Positions 17,130 to 26,201 of a stretch of 64,000 nucleotides of DNA are shown piece by piece. The stretch comes from Chryseolinea soli. Its GTDB lineage: Bacteria > Bacteroidota > Bacteroidia > Cytophagales > Cyclobacteriaceae. Every line of letters begins with the position of its first letter. The stretch's first letter is position 1. The stretch spans positions 7,254,001-7,318,000 of the forward strand of contig NZ_CP032382.1 in the NCBI RefSeq assembly GCF_003589925.1. Reading direction: 5' to 3'. The notes beneath the pieces were generated by a model that was not told the origin of the DNA, ran no database searches, and was given only the letters and a program-made list of their open reading frames with translations. The position numbers and the translations under genes were made by a program.

Positions 17130-19364
17130 CTAGAAATATTTTGTGAACCGCACCTTTAAGGCAAGGGGCGTTCCCGGCGTGAAGTGGATTTCGGATACGG
17201 GGTCGGTCTCATCCTTGAGACGCGACTCCGTGTCGAACTGGGCTTCCTTCCAGGCCGTGTTGAAAATGTTTTCGACCGACAGGCCGAACTCATAGCCCGG
17301 GCGTGTATAGTTGACGATGGCGTCGGCGATGAAGTAACCGTTAGCCACCACGGTATTGGTTTCGTTCGCCGCGCGGTTGCCCATATAGCGATAGCGCAGG
17401 CTGCCGTTGACACCTTGCTGCCGCCGGAAACTCAAGCCGCCAATGCTGGTGATGGTGGGCGCCAGCGGAATATGATCCTCGCCTTCGGGCACACCTTTGG
17501 CGCGCGGCCGGGTCACGTTCAGGTCTGCGTCGGCAAACAGCCAGGGCGCGAGTTGGTAGCGCACAGAGAGGTCGATGCCTTCGCGTGTGGTTTTGCCGCT
17601 GGGTTCCACCACGGCTTCGTCGCCGACATAGACAAATTCCTCGTCAAGGTCGAGGCGCCAGAGGGCGGTGTGGACGATGAGCGCGGGAGTCACTTTTATG
17701 TCGGCGCCTACATCCATGCCATAGGCGCGAGGCAACGTCTCCTTGGCGGACTGTTCCACTACCACGCGGGCATCGTTGGAGTGGAAGCCGGTGCCCGTGC
17801 GCACAAAGAGGTTGACGGTTTCGGTGGCTTGGTAGTTGAAGTTAAGTTTGGGACTCACGATACCTCTCCTCTTGCTGCCAGGTTGGGCAGCATTCAAACG
17901 GTCGGTGTAGTCGAAGTGAAAATAGTCGAAGCGCAGGGCGGCGTTGATGGAAAACTTTGGTGTGAGCCAAAGCGTTTCGCTCCAGAAAGCATTTGCATTG
18001 CCTTCGCGGATGTCGCCGCGTTTGAAGTCGCGGATGAAGATCCGGCGCACGGTATTGCTCAGCGCAATGTTGTCGATCGCATCATAGCGAAAGCCTGCAC
18101 CGGCTTCCGTTTGCAAACGCATGCCGCCCAGTGTTGAGGTTTGACTGTAGCGCGTTTTGTAGCCATAGACCCAACGGTGTTCCTGCTGGTGGATCTGGTC
18201 GCCGTCTACCGGGTTGTTGAGGTAGAAGGTGAAGTTGGAAAACAGGCTGAAGTTGTAGCGCACGGCATAAGCCTGGTTCTCCCAGGTGCCGCCGTTGCGC
18301 AGCGAATGACTGGTCCGCAGATTCATGTTGATGCGTCCCGTGCCTCCGCCTTCGGTGGGATCGAGCGAACCGAAACGGGTGATGAGCCCGCTGTCTACTG
18401 CGCGGTCCGGAATTTGTCCGCTGGCGTCCCACTGGCTGTCGAACACGGAGAGGGCCAGTGAGAGACGTGTGCGCTCGCCCCATTGGGTGTTGAATTTTCC
18501 CTGGATGTTGAAGCGTTTGAAGTGCTGACTGTTTTCGAAATAGCCGTTGGTGCGCGTGAACTCGGAGGCGATGTAGGCGTTGGAGCGGGCCCGTTTCAAC
18601 ACGTTGACACCGGCCACCGCGCGGCCCATGCCAAACGAGCCGCCTTCGAGGCGGGCAAAGTTGTGATCCAGTTTGTTTCGGGTTTGGAAATCTACATAGC
18701 CCGCGGTGGTGAAGTCGCCTTCGTCGGCGAAGTAGGGTCCCTTGTCGAAGTCGACATAGTCTACCAGTTCGGGGATAACGAAGTGGAGATCGGCGTAGCC
18801 CTGACCGTGGGCGTGCGACACCATGTTCACGGGCATGCCATCCACTTCCACGTTGATGTCTGTGCCGTGGTCGGCATCAAAGCCCCGGAGAAAGATCTGC
18901 TCGGCTTTGCCTCCGCCGGCGTGCTGAGCAATGAACAGACCCGGCACCATGCGGAGAATGTCCTGACTGGTGTTGACAGGCCGCAGGCGAATGTCAACGT
19001 GCGACAAGGTGTTCATGGGACGCTCCAGTCCACCGGTCACGGTGATGTCGGCCAGTTGAACGCCGCCGGCTTTGAGATGGACAGAGAGTGATGTGATCGC
19101 GCCATCGGCGATAGTTACTGGAATAGTTTGCGTTTCAAAGCCGATATAGGAAACGCGAACGGAGTAGCTACCGGCTTTTGCCGTTGTGATACTGTAGTGT
19201 CCCAGCCGGTCGGTGATGGTGCCGGTTCCTGTCTCCGGGATATAGATCGAGGCTCCGATCAGGGGTTCATTTTTCTCGTCTGCTACGGAACCCCGCACGA
19301 TGCCTTGGGCAAGGGCGCCCTGGGCAACCAGCCACAGCGTGAGTTGCAGTATAAAGAATTTCAT
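17130..19364 (-). CDS. TonB-dependent receptor, last gene of the DUF4331-TPR operon
   Basis: A 744-residue outer-membrane receptor. The signal peptide is residues 1-19 (ends ALAQ), then a carboxypeptidase-like domain at about 21-105, connector ADITVTGG, and a plug with a notable His-rich segment MVSHAHGQGYADLHF near 185-200 preceded by GFDADHGTDINVEVDG. The barrel ends LKVRFTKYF with terminal Phe. It is the promoter-distal gene of an operon with two DUF4331 proteins and a TPR lipoprotein (65 bp after the TPR gene). The conserved linkage suggests the secreted proteins either feed or are moved by this receptor; the substrate is unknown. Confidence 0.9.
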   Translation of the reverse strand: MKFFILQLTLWLVAQGALAQGIVRGSVADEKNEPLIGASIYIPETGTGTITDRLGHYSITTAKAGSYSVRVSYIGFETQTIPVTIADGAITSLSVHLKAGGVQLADITVTGGLERPMNTLSHVDIRLRPVNTSQDILRMVPGLFIAQHAGGGKAEQIFLRGFDADHGTDINVEVDGMPVNMVSHAHGQGYADLHFVIPELVDYVDFDKGPYFADEGDFTTAGYVDFQTRNKLDHNFARLEGGSFGMGRAVAGVNVLKRARSNAYIASEFTRTNGYFENSQHFKRFNIQGKFNTQWGERTRLSLALSVFDSQWDASGQIPDRAVDSGLITRFGSLDPTEGGGTGRINMNLRTSHSLRNGGTWENQAYAVRYNFSLFSNFTFYLNNPVDGDQIHQQEHRWVYGYKTRYSQTSTLGGMRLQTEAGAGFRYDAIDNIALSNTVRRIFIRDFKRGDIREGNANAFWSETLWLTPKFSINAALRFDYFHFDYTDRLNAAQPGSKRRGIVSPKLNFNYQATETVNLFVRTGTGFHSNDARVVVEQSAKETLPRAYGMDVGADIKVTPALIVHTALWRLDLDEEFVYVGDEAVVEPSGKTTREGIDLSVRYQLAPWLFADADLNVTRPRAKGVPEGEDHIPLAPTITSIGGLSFRRQQGVNGSLRYRYMGNRAANETNTVVANGYFIADAIVNYTRPGYEFGLSVENIFNTAWKEAQFDTESRLKDETDPVSEIHFTPGTPLALKVRFTKYF

Positions 19365-19429
19365 GGCTTCAAATTTATGAAGTGAAAGGGATTCTCAAGG
19401 CACCGGCCAGATGAAACTGATGGATCGCT

Positions 19430-20737
19430 TCAACTATTGCTCAGGGCCTCTTTAATTTTTTGCGTCACTTCCGGGCCGAGTTCAAACGCACTTTTTTCCG
19501 CACGACGGAGATAGGTCCTGGCCTTTCCGGTTTGGCCGTTGGCCTGGTAAATCAAGCCGAGGTGAAAGAACACATCGGGCTCGAAGGTTTTGTCGACGAG
19601 GAAATCTTCGGCCACTTCCAATGCCTGGGCGTATTTGCCTTCGTGGAAATATCCCCAGGCCAACAGGTCGTACGATTGCGGCGTGGGCCGGTTATGGATC
19701 TCGCGTTCGGCGAGGGCTATGGTTTTTGCGGGATTTGAAAAATCCTCCACGTGCATCAACGCCAGGTACTTGTTGTACATGTCGCCGTAGCGCGGGCTGT
19801 TGGCCAGCGAGTCGAACACATGCAGTTCTTTCATTTTTTCCATGGCGTCATTTTCGGCTCCGGCGATTTTTGCCAGTAGCAAATGCATGTCGGGCGTGGC
19901 TCTTTTTTGATTGATGTATTGAGCGATGCGCCGCGCGTCGGCATAGCGATGGTCATGCGAAAAGGCGATCCAGGCAATTCCTTTTAAGGCATAGTCATAG
20001 TCCGGATTTGTTTTGAGGATGTCGAGGTAGAGTTGGTAGGCTTCCTGGATCCGTCCGGCGTGCCCATACATATCGGCCAGGTTTGATTTTGTCCACAGCG
20101 AAAGGGATGCATTGTCTTTGGCTTTTACGAGTGCGGTTTCCATCAACACGATGGCCGAGTCGAGATCGCCTTCGTGGTCCTTGATCTTTGCTTTGCGAAT
20201 GATGTAGGGGAAGAAATTACGCGTGGCGATCCTGTTGAGTGCCCTGTTGGCGCCGTCATAATCGCCAAGTTCGAGATCTACGTCCGTCAACATGAACAAC
20301 GAAGAGGCTTTCCCCTCTCCGATTGCCAGGGCTTTTTGAATTTGTTCATACGCTTCACCAAACTGATGTTGCGTGATGGCGTTTGCCGCCAGTGCGCGGT
20401 GAACGGAAGCATTTTCATTTCCCGACGCGGCGAGCACGGAGCGGTACAAACTATCGGAGGTAAAAATATCTTCGATGCGGCCCGCCAACATAAAACGCGA
20501 CGACAACAGTCCGGCGATGCGGAGCTTGCAGGTCTCGCTGTCGGGTGTGCGCGTTTGTTTGTTTTTCCAGAACGCAATTTCTTCGTTGCATTTTTGGAGC
20601 GCGGCATCGGTGTGCGGCGTGAGGTAGGCAGCATAGTCGGCCGGGTGCGTGATGTCCTGTTCCTGCTTTTCGGCACAGCCAAAGATCAGGAGAACCGAAA
20701 ATGCCAGTGACGGGAAGATGAGGGCCTTCTTTTTCAT
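19430..20737 (-). CDS. Tetratricopeptide-repeat lipoprotein
   Basis: A 435-residue protein with an SPII signal ending LIFGC (Cys21) and tandem TPR helix pairs through most of its length, for example ALAANAITQHQFGEAYEQIQKALAI near 125 and VFFHLGLIYQANGQTGKARTYL near the C-terminus (motifs not quoted in full). TPRs bind other proteins, so a scaffold role at the periplasmic face of an envelope complex is likely. It sits between the DUF4331 gene pair (62 bp upstream) and the TonB receptor (65 bp downstream) in one operon. No enzymatic residues are evident. Confidence 0.88.
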   Translation of the reverse strand: MKKKALIFPSLAFSVLLIFGCAEKQEQDITHPADYAAYLTPHTDAALQKCNEEIAFWKNKQTRTPDSETCKLRIAGLLSSRFMLAGRIEDIFTSDSLYRSVLAASGNENASVHRALAANAITQHQFGEAYEQIQKALAIGEGKASSLFMLTDVDLELGDYDGANRALNRIATRNFFPYIIRKAKIKDHEGDLDSAIVLMETALVKAKDNASLSLWTKSNLADMYGHAGRIQEAYQLYLDILKTNPDYDYALKGIAWIAFSHDHRYADARRIAQYINQKRATPDMHLLLAKIAGAENDAMEKMKELHVFDSLANSPRYGDMYNKYLALMHVEDFSNPAKTIALAEREIHNRPTPQSYDLLAWGYFHEGKYAQALEVAEDFLVDKTFEPDVFFHLGLIYQANGQTGKARTYLRRAEKSAFELGPEVTQKIKEALSNS

Positions 20738-20799
20738 GGGTTGGAGTTTTGAAATAAAAAACTAAACCCGGAGCAAGCGTGCCCCGGGCCGTGTTTGCA

Positions 20800-21324
20800 T
20801 CAATGTGGCGAAGCCAGGTAGGGGAACGTGTCGAGGAAGCCTTTATCGTTGGCGTTCACATGATCGTCGGTCAACATGGGATTGGCAGTGGCATCCGGTC
20901 CGCCGAAGAGCAGGATCAATTCCACGGTGATCACATCGTCGTTCAGCTTACGACCGGTCAGCACGTTGGTGCCGTCGTAGAATGTCGTGGCACCGTTGAG
21001 CGCTACGCTCAACACGTCGGTGGAGAGTACGCCGGTGAAGGTGGCGGCATCGAGACCCAGCAAATTGGTCGTGTAGCCGGGGTTGAGGGCCATCAATCTA
21101 TCCTTGAATTTTGTCCCGAAGGCTGCGTTTTGAGCCGAAGGGATCGTGCCGTTGAAAGTGTCTTTGTCGCCGGCGCTCACGAAGACGGTGTTGATGGCGG
21201 GACGTGCCATCTGGTCCTCTTGCACGTAGGTGACCGGCATAGGCGTAGCATCGTCGTCGTTGTTACAGGACCCGAGCGCAATCACGGCGCCCACGGCCAA
21301 CAGGCTTATATATTTCAGTTTCAT
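20800..21324 (-). CDS. DUF4331-like lipoprotein corresponding to the C-terminal half of the family
   Basis: The supported start is the Met at 21324 (MKLKYISLL), which gives 174 residues with an SPII signal ending ALGSC; the longer frame from 21393 would overlap the upstream gene and lacks a signal. The body (QEDQMARPAINTVFV, NGTIPSAQNAAFGTKF, MLTDDHVNANDKGFLDTFPYL) matches the second half of canonical DUF4331 proteins, which normally have both halves in one chain of about 500 residues. It starts 25 bp after the gene for the first half. Function is unknown; DUF4331 proteins are exported beta-rich proteins. Confidence 0.8.
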   Translation of the reverse strand: MKLKYISLLAVGAVIALGSCNNDDDATPMPVTYVQEDQMARPAINTVFVSAGDKDTFNGTIPSAQNAAFGTKFKDRLMALNPGYTTNLLGLDAATFTGVLSTDVLSVALNGATTFYDGTNVLTGRKLNDDVITVELILLFGGPDATANPMLTDDHVNANDKGFLDTFPYLASPH

Positions 21325-21349
21325 TTTTTTAAAAGGTTGAGTGAGGGAA

Positions 21350-22027
21350 TTAATTTTTTCGGTTGGTCGTCGCCCACGCATTGATGGTGCCACTGCCCAG
21401 CAGCGACTTGGGCAACTCGATGACCACCGACATCACATTGGTACCGGCGAACGTGTCCGTTCCTGGGTTGTTGAACCCGGTGGCGGTTCCAGCGATCACT
21501 TTTTTAAACTGGTCCAGGTCGAAGAAGAACGGATCATCGCGCGGGCCGGCGAAGACTTTAATGCCGTTGGCTTCGCCGGTCATGGGCGAACCGGCATAGG
21601 TGCTGATGCCGGCCTCCACTTTGTTGCCGGTGGTGACCAGCGTACTGTTCAGTCCTTTTTCGATGGGCGCTACGGGGCCATACACTTGCACTTTGCCGTT
21701 CTCGAACGTCACCTGGAGCACGAGGTCTTCCATGTTGTCTTTGGCGGACGAGTTGTCGACGTTCACTTCGAGCATCACGTCGGAGTCAAAGGCGGCAGCG
21801 GCGGTGGCCGTGGGGGCCAACAGTCCTTGTGTGTTGACGACAAACACGAGGTTGCTGCTGTTCGAAGGGCTTTCGAATGCGTAGAAGTCGGTGATGTCGG
21901 AGGCCTTGCCCGTCACGGCCGGCGCGTCGATGTGGTCAGCCGCAATGAGGTACGTTGCCGATGAGATGACACCGATCGCCAGGAGCGCGGCGAGGCCCCT
22001 TCGGAGGTCTTTTGTTTTTGCTTTCAT
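21350..22027 (-). CDS. DUF4331 protein, N-terminal-half type, exported
   Basis: 225 residues with a signal-anchor or signal peptide at about 8-29. The mature N-terminus ADHIDAPAVTGKASDITDFYAF is the DUF4331 signature (here starting near residue 30), and VFAGPRDDPFFFDLDQF near 160-176 is the second family hallmark. It stops after a segment ending INAWATTNRKN, where canonical members continue into the half encoded by the next gene. It is the first gene of the four-gene operon. No catalytic residues are recognised; the RDDPFF motif is of unknown role. Confidence 0.85.
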   Translation of the reverse strand: MKAKTKDLRRGLAALLAIGVISSATYLIAADHIDAPAVTGKASDITDFYAFESPSNSSNLVFVVNTQGLLAPTATAAAAFDSDVMLEVNVDNSSAKDNMEDLVLQVTFENGKVQVYGPVAPIEKGLNSTLVTTGNKVEAGISTYAGSPMTGEANGIKVFAGPRDDPFFFDLDQFKKVIAGTATGFNNPGTDTFAGTNVMSVVIELPKSLLGSGTINAWATTNRKN

Positions 22028-22294
22028 AAAAGGGTTGTTAATTGATCATGACCCACCTACGATGAAAGCAAACGGTTTGGATTTTTAGTTTTAGAAATAA
22101 ATCAAAATGCGCGACTGTGCGCGGCCGACGAAGGTCCGCCGGACGACGAAGGATTACCATTTTTGATGATGGGTGATGGTTGCTAACGCCTTAACCGTAT
22201 GAGCATTATCGGCGAAATAGATCCTCCCTGAGGCGAGGCCGGGTCAAAGTGTAAAAAAAATCTGCAACGAAAAAAATTTCAAAAGAAATGCCTC
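22028..22294. other. Promoter region of the DUF4331 operon
   Basis: Non-coding by inspection. It should contain the promoter for the DUF4331-TPR-TonB operon, but no close match to TTTG-N19-TAnnTTTG is seen on the minus strand. A GC-rich part near 22110-22150 has short direct repeats of CGACGAAGG. Confidence 0.35.
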
Positions 22295-23494
22295 TCACCG
22301 GATACTTGTCCCGATCCGATCCCAATCTTTACTCCAATAAAAATACAATGCTTTCCCCAACACCATGCTTTCGGCTACGAATCCCCAATAGCGGGAGTCT
22401 AAGGAATTATGACGGTTGTCGCCCATCATGAAATAGTAGTTGTCTTTGAATGCATAGGTATCGATCTGTTTTCCGTTGATGATCGCCGCGGAGTCCAGCA
22501 ACTCGACCGATTCGTTCTCGTATTTTAAACACGTTCCATAAAGCGCGAGGTTCCGGTGGGTCAATGGGATCCGGTCTCCTTTTTTTGGCAAGTAGAGCGG
22601 ACCAAAGTTGTCTTTATTCCATTGGCCCGATCCCGTCTGCGGATATACGTCCGGTTCCAGTTCGTCTTCGCTGGTCATTTCCCGTTCCACGAATTTTATA
22701 AAAGGCAATCCTCTTACTTGTCGCGCTTGTTCCTGCGTCAGGAACATGCTGTAAGATCCTGACCCCACGTCATAAAACTCGGATTCAGCGATGCCGAATT
22801 GATCAAGCACGCGTTGCTGGATCCTAACGCCATCCGTTTGCACAGCATATCTATACTTGAGCATGTAGTCGCCCGTGAGGCTATCGCCGTTTACAAAGAC
22901 CGCTGCTTTACGTATGGAAAGGGTATCGCCCGGCATGCCCACGCAGCGTTTGATGTACATGATTTTCTGATCGGGCGGCCACTTGAAGACGATGATGTTA
23001 TTGCGGGCGATGGTTTTGGTTTTGTGGAACATCAAGTGGTCTCCAATTTGCAACGTGGGGTCCATGGCGGGTGTTGGTATCACCACCGGAGTGATGGGCG
23101 ATAGATAGCCCAGGGAATGAATGCTTTGCAAGAATGGACGCAGGCCCACCTGGGCAGCAATGACTAAAACATATACATACCACACATCCCAGCGCTTTGT
23201 CTCCTGGTGTTTGGCCTTTCCCACGGCCCGATAGCCGCTGACGATCAAGTACACATAAAAGGCGATGATGAGACCGATCCCGACCAGGAACAGCGTAAAG
23301 GTATACGCCACAAACCGGATGCTGATCACGGCCACCAGGATGAGCAGGAAATAGGCGATGACGCCTCTCTTGATGTTCCCCGCATAAACATAGCCCAGGC
23401 CCGGGACGATAAAATTCAGGAAGGCTGCCAGCGCAGGTTTCTTTTTTTTCGGACTTTCTTCATGGCCGCTAACGGGGGTCTCCAGGTCGTTCAT
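22295..23494 (-). CDS. Signal peptidase I homologue with Ser-to-Ala change at the nucleophile position
   Basis: A 399-residue inner-membrane protein of the S26 family, which cleaves Sec signal peptides with a Ser-Lys dyad. The N-terminal 115 residues carry about four membrane helices, a Bacteroidota-type extension. The S26 boxes align: PTPAMDPTLQIGD at 140-152 replaces the usual SxMxPT box, the general-base segment YIKRCVGMPGD has Lys182, and GDNRHNSLDSRYWG is at 358-371. At the nucleophile position the codon (23066-23068) is GCC, Ala143, where Ser (e.g. TCC) is expected. It may be a catalytically dead paralogue, use another residue, or reflect a base error. Monocistronic. Confidence 0.85.
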   Translation of the reverse strand: MNDLETPVSGHEESPKKKKPALAAFLNFIVPGLGYVYAGNIKRGVIAYFLLILVAVISIRFVAYTFTLFLVGIGLIIAFYVYLIVSGYRAVGKAKHQETKRWDVWYVYVLVIAAQVGLRPFLQSIHSLGYLSPITPVVIPTPAMDPTLQIGDHLMFHKTKTIARNNIIVFKWPPDQKIMYIKRCVGMPGDTLSIRKAAVFVNGDSLTGDYMLKYRYAVQTDGVRIQQRVLDQFGIAESEFYDVGSGSYSMFLTQEQARQVRGLPFIKFVEREMTSEDELEPDVYPQTGSGQWNKDNFGPLYLPKKGDRIPLTHRNLALYGTCLKYENESVELLDSAAIINGKQIDTYAFKDNYYFMMGDNRHNSLDSRYWGFVAESMVLGKALYFYWSKDWDRIGTSIR

Positions 23495-23982
23495 TTTGAA
23501 TCTATTTTACGTGTATGGCTGAGAAATTTATCGCCCACAAACCTGAATGGATCAGGCATTCTCCAGCTTTATCTATTTTGGCTAAAACAAGTATAGCGTT
23601 ATTATTCTAAAATTCATACTGCTTCAAACGGATCGAAGGTGCTCCACTCCTTTTAAGTATGTTAGAGAAAGCCTCGGATTTAAAATCATTATTTTCCGTG
23701 ATTTTTTCTAAGCCCGTGACCCCGCTTATTTGCGCGCCCAATATTATACGATAAAAGCATGTATCGACCACCTTGATGGAGGGTGAGGACATCCGGAAAA
23801 TATGCAGCATCAAGGCAGGATTCTTCGCATGGCTGAAACAGGAAGATTAAATTCCCGTATTTATGAAAAGCCAAATACACTTAATTTTATCGTTCAACTC
23901 ACCTAGCCTGCCGTTAGCCGCTTCCAGGCGTTTGCTGATTTTAGAAAGATCCGGAAGTAACGACAACCATTCAATAATTTCT
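23495..23982. other. 488-bp intergenic region
   Basis: No well-supported gene. One minus-strand frame at 23607-23813 (68 codons) has moderately protein-like composition but no recognisable domain or start context. The region separates the divergent signal peptidase and PAS-LuxR genes and should hold both promoters. Confidence 0.4.
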
Positions 23983-24720
23983 ATGGAGCCCAAAGTAAAA
24001 GACGAAAAACTTAGCGCGGAGATCGGGCAGTATAAAAAATTGCATGACATCATCAGCGCAACCAGTGAGATCCCTGAAGATTTTATCAGGCCCTCCACGG
24101 AGGACGATAAGTATTGTTATTATATGTTTTCCACCGCCAGGTGCTCCTTTCTTTTTATCGACAAGCATTATGAATCCTTTATGGGCTATTTGCCCGAGGA
24201 GCACAAAAAAGGCGGGCTTGACTTTTGGTTTTCAAAGGTTCACCCGGACGATCGCAAGCTCCTGGCCGATCGAATACTCGAGTTCCAGGGGCAAGCCAGG
24301 TCGTCGCATAGCAAGGAGCAACCCCTGTCGGCCATGCTGAACTACCGGTTCAGGAAGGGAACGGGAGAATGGATCTGGCTCCAACATACCGTCCTTGTGG
24401 CCGCGCTCGATGAAAGCGGGATGATCGACAAGCTTGTACACCGGCTGAGAATGCTCGAAGCACTGTCTACTCCCGTTCATCCGGAGAAAAAACCTTTTGA
24501 GGTTGCCTTGAAAAAAAGTGATTCGGTTGGGCGCCTGACCAACAGAGAAAAACAGGTTCTGAAATTGGTCGCCGAAGGTTTCTCTTCCAAGATCATTGCC
24601 GATCAACTGAGCATCAGCATCAACACGGTGGAAACGCACCGGCGACACTTGTTAGAAAAGCTGAATGCCAAAAACTCAATGGAGTTGGTGAAGCGCGCGT
24701 TTAGTTTGTTCTGGAATTAA
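23983..24720 (+). CDS. PAS-domain LuxR-family transcriptional regulator
   Basis: The preferred start is the Met at 23983 (MEPKVKDEK), giving 245 residues; the frame extends 40 codons further upstream but that part is not protein-like. A PAS fold occupies about 55-165 (FLFIDKHYESFMGYLPEEH, FSKVHPDDRKLL, YRFRKGTGEWIWLQHTV). The C-terminal LuxR/NarL helix-turn-helix is at about 182-240 (LTNREKQVLKLVAEGFSSK, ISINTVETHRRHLLEKL). This is a one-component sensor-regulator: the PAS part may bind a small ligand and the HTH acts on DNA. Its targets are unknown; the adjacent orphan gene is on the same strand 116 bp downstream. Confidence 0.88.
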   Translation: MEPKVKDEKLSAEIGQYKKLHDIISATSEIPEDFIRPSTEDDKYCYYMFSTARCSFLFIDKHYESFMGYLPEEHKKGGLDFWFSKVHPDDRKLLADRILEFQGQARSSHSKEQPLSAMLNYRFRKGTGEWIWLQHTVLVAALDESGMIDKLVHRLRMLEALSTPVHPEKKPFEVALKKSDSVGRLTNREKQVLKLVAEGFSSKIIADQLSISINTVETHRRHLLEKLNAKNSMELVKRAFSLFWN

Positions 24721-24836
24721 CGCCGGTATGCCTTCCGGGTGTCAGCCCCAATCGTCCCGGAAAAAATCATGATTTTCCGTCATTGAGTTAGATCCTGCTT
24801 TCGCTTCCCTTTGTGCCAAAATAAACGTCAATTTTT

Positions 24837-25385
24837 ATGGCACAATTCATTCCTTTCGATTCAAAAGTTCAAGTCAACGGGCAAACCATTCTGTCCGTCG
24901 TCAATGCACTGCACAGCGGCCAGGAGACGAGAAGAATCATTCTTGAGAAGAATGGCATCAAAGATCCAAAACCTGGCGCCTGGTTCCCGCAGAGTGCCTG
25001 GCTGAAAGCGTTTGAAGAGATCTCCAAGACCATCGGTTCGTATACCTTGTTTAGTATCGGAAAAGCGATTCCCGAGCACGCCACATTCCCACCGGAGATC
25101 GACAGCCTGGAGAAGGCATTGTCTTCCATTCACGTGGCTTACCAAATGAATCACCGCGGCGGAGAAATTGGGTATTACAAGTTGGTCTGGTTTGATGGTC
25201 CTGCCCGGAAGGCCATGATGGAATGTAAAAACCCCTATCCCAGCGAATTCGATCGTGGCATCATTACGACGATGTTACGAAGATTTAAACCACGCGACTC
25301 CTTTAAATACGATGTCTCGCTAAACCTCGCCTTTCCAACACGTCTGAAGGGCAACGACAGCTGTATGTTCAACATCGTCTGGTGA
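24837..25385 (+). CDS. Conserved-looking protein of unknown function
   Basis: 182 residues, no signal peptide or membrane segment. I do not recognise the family with confidence. Visible features are GYYKLVWFDGPARKAMMECKNPYP near 128-150 (quoted in part), the segment CKNPYPSEFDRGIITTML, and a C-terminal strand-rich tail ending FNIVW. The Cys-Lys-Asn-Pro-Tyr-Pro pattern is reminiscent of small-ligand binding folds of the V4R/H-NOX-like group, but this is only a weak impression. It follows the PAS-LuxR regulator by 116 bp on the same strand. Confidence 0.7.
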   Translation: MAQFIPFDSKVQVNGQTILSVVNALHSGQETRRIILEKNGIKDPKPGAWFPQSAWLKAFEEISKTIGSYTLFSIGKAIPEHATFPPEIDSLEKALSSIHVAYQMNHRGGEIGYYKLVWFDGPARKAMMECKNPYPSEFDRGIITTMLRRFKPRDSFKYDVSLNLAFPTRLKGNDSCMFNIVW

Positions 25386-25487
25386 GGTCCTAAGAACCGT
25401 GCTTAAACCGTCTCTCCACTTCGAGAAGGCAATCTCCACGAGTTGGATGCCGTCAAAATCCATGTTTAACCTTTACAAAATCCAAAA

Positions 25488-26069
25488 ATGAAAAATCAGT
25501 TTATCATTGTATCGACCTTAATTTTATCTTTAACGATATTAAACGCTTGCAAAAAGAAAGACGAAACGCCCAGTCCAATCGCCGCAGCCCCTTCGGTAAG
25601 CTTCACCATCGACGGCGACGGCTTTGTGTCAAAAGAAGTCTCCATCACGGGGATAAGTGATCTCTCCAACGTCGGTCTATATTTTTCGAAGTTTGGCTTT
25701 ACGTCGTGTACCGTCGGCGACAAAGCTTCGTTAGCCGAAGACGACAAAAACAGGGCTGCATTCTATTTTGATGGAAACACCTCCAGTCCAACGTCACAAT
25801 CGGTGGGAACCCGTTTTTCAAATCCCCAGGGGCCGCAAGAACTGGTCAATTTTCTTCTTAGCGTTACCCGCCAGGGCACGATGAATACCTATGTTATCGA
25901 CTACAACGACCTGAGCAATACTCCCGGATTCATTTCCATTTCAAAATACGGGGCCGTCGGCAGTACGATCGAAGGAACTTTCTCGGGGACATTAATCAAT
26001 TCGGTCACCGGAGAAAAAGTTGAGATCACCAAAGGGCATTTCACCGTGCCGAGAAAAAAAGACATTTAA
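25488..26069 (+). CDS. Lipoprotein of unknown function
   Basis: 193 residues with an SPII signal ending ILNAC (Cys21) followed by a charged linker KKKDETPSP, as in Bacteroidota surface lipoproteins. The mature part is strand-rich and low in Lys, with VSFTIDGDGFVSKEVSI and YGAVGSTIEGTFSGTLIN, similar in style to the DUF6252-like lipoproteins that contain one beta-sandwich, though I cannot assign it. No partner is evident; the next gene (FMO) begins 132 bp downstream. Confidence 0.75.
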   Translation: MKNQFIIVSTLILSLTILNACKKKDETPSPIAAAPSVSFTIDGDGFVSKEVSITGISDLSNVGLYFSKFGFTSCTVGDKASLAEDDKNRAAFYFDGNTSSPTSQSVGTRFSNPQGPQELVNFLLSVTRQGTMNTYVIDYNDLSNTPGFISISKYGAVGSTIEGTFSGTLINSVTGEKVEITKGHFTVPRKKDI

Positions 26070-26201
26070 TCCCACCACGTCCCGAATAGAGCACGACCGG
26101 TGATCAGACCCATCATCGGCCGGCTCTGTCTTTTTGCCCAAAGAAACATTACAGCACCATCCATTCGTGTTCTCAACGACCAAATAACAACCACTTTCCC
26201 T

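Noticed and set aside
23607..23813. 68-codon minus-strand ORF between signal peptidase and PAS-LuxR
   Set aside because: Composition is fairly protein-like but there is no recognisable domain, start context or partner; it may be a gene remnant, so left out.
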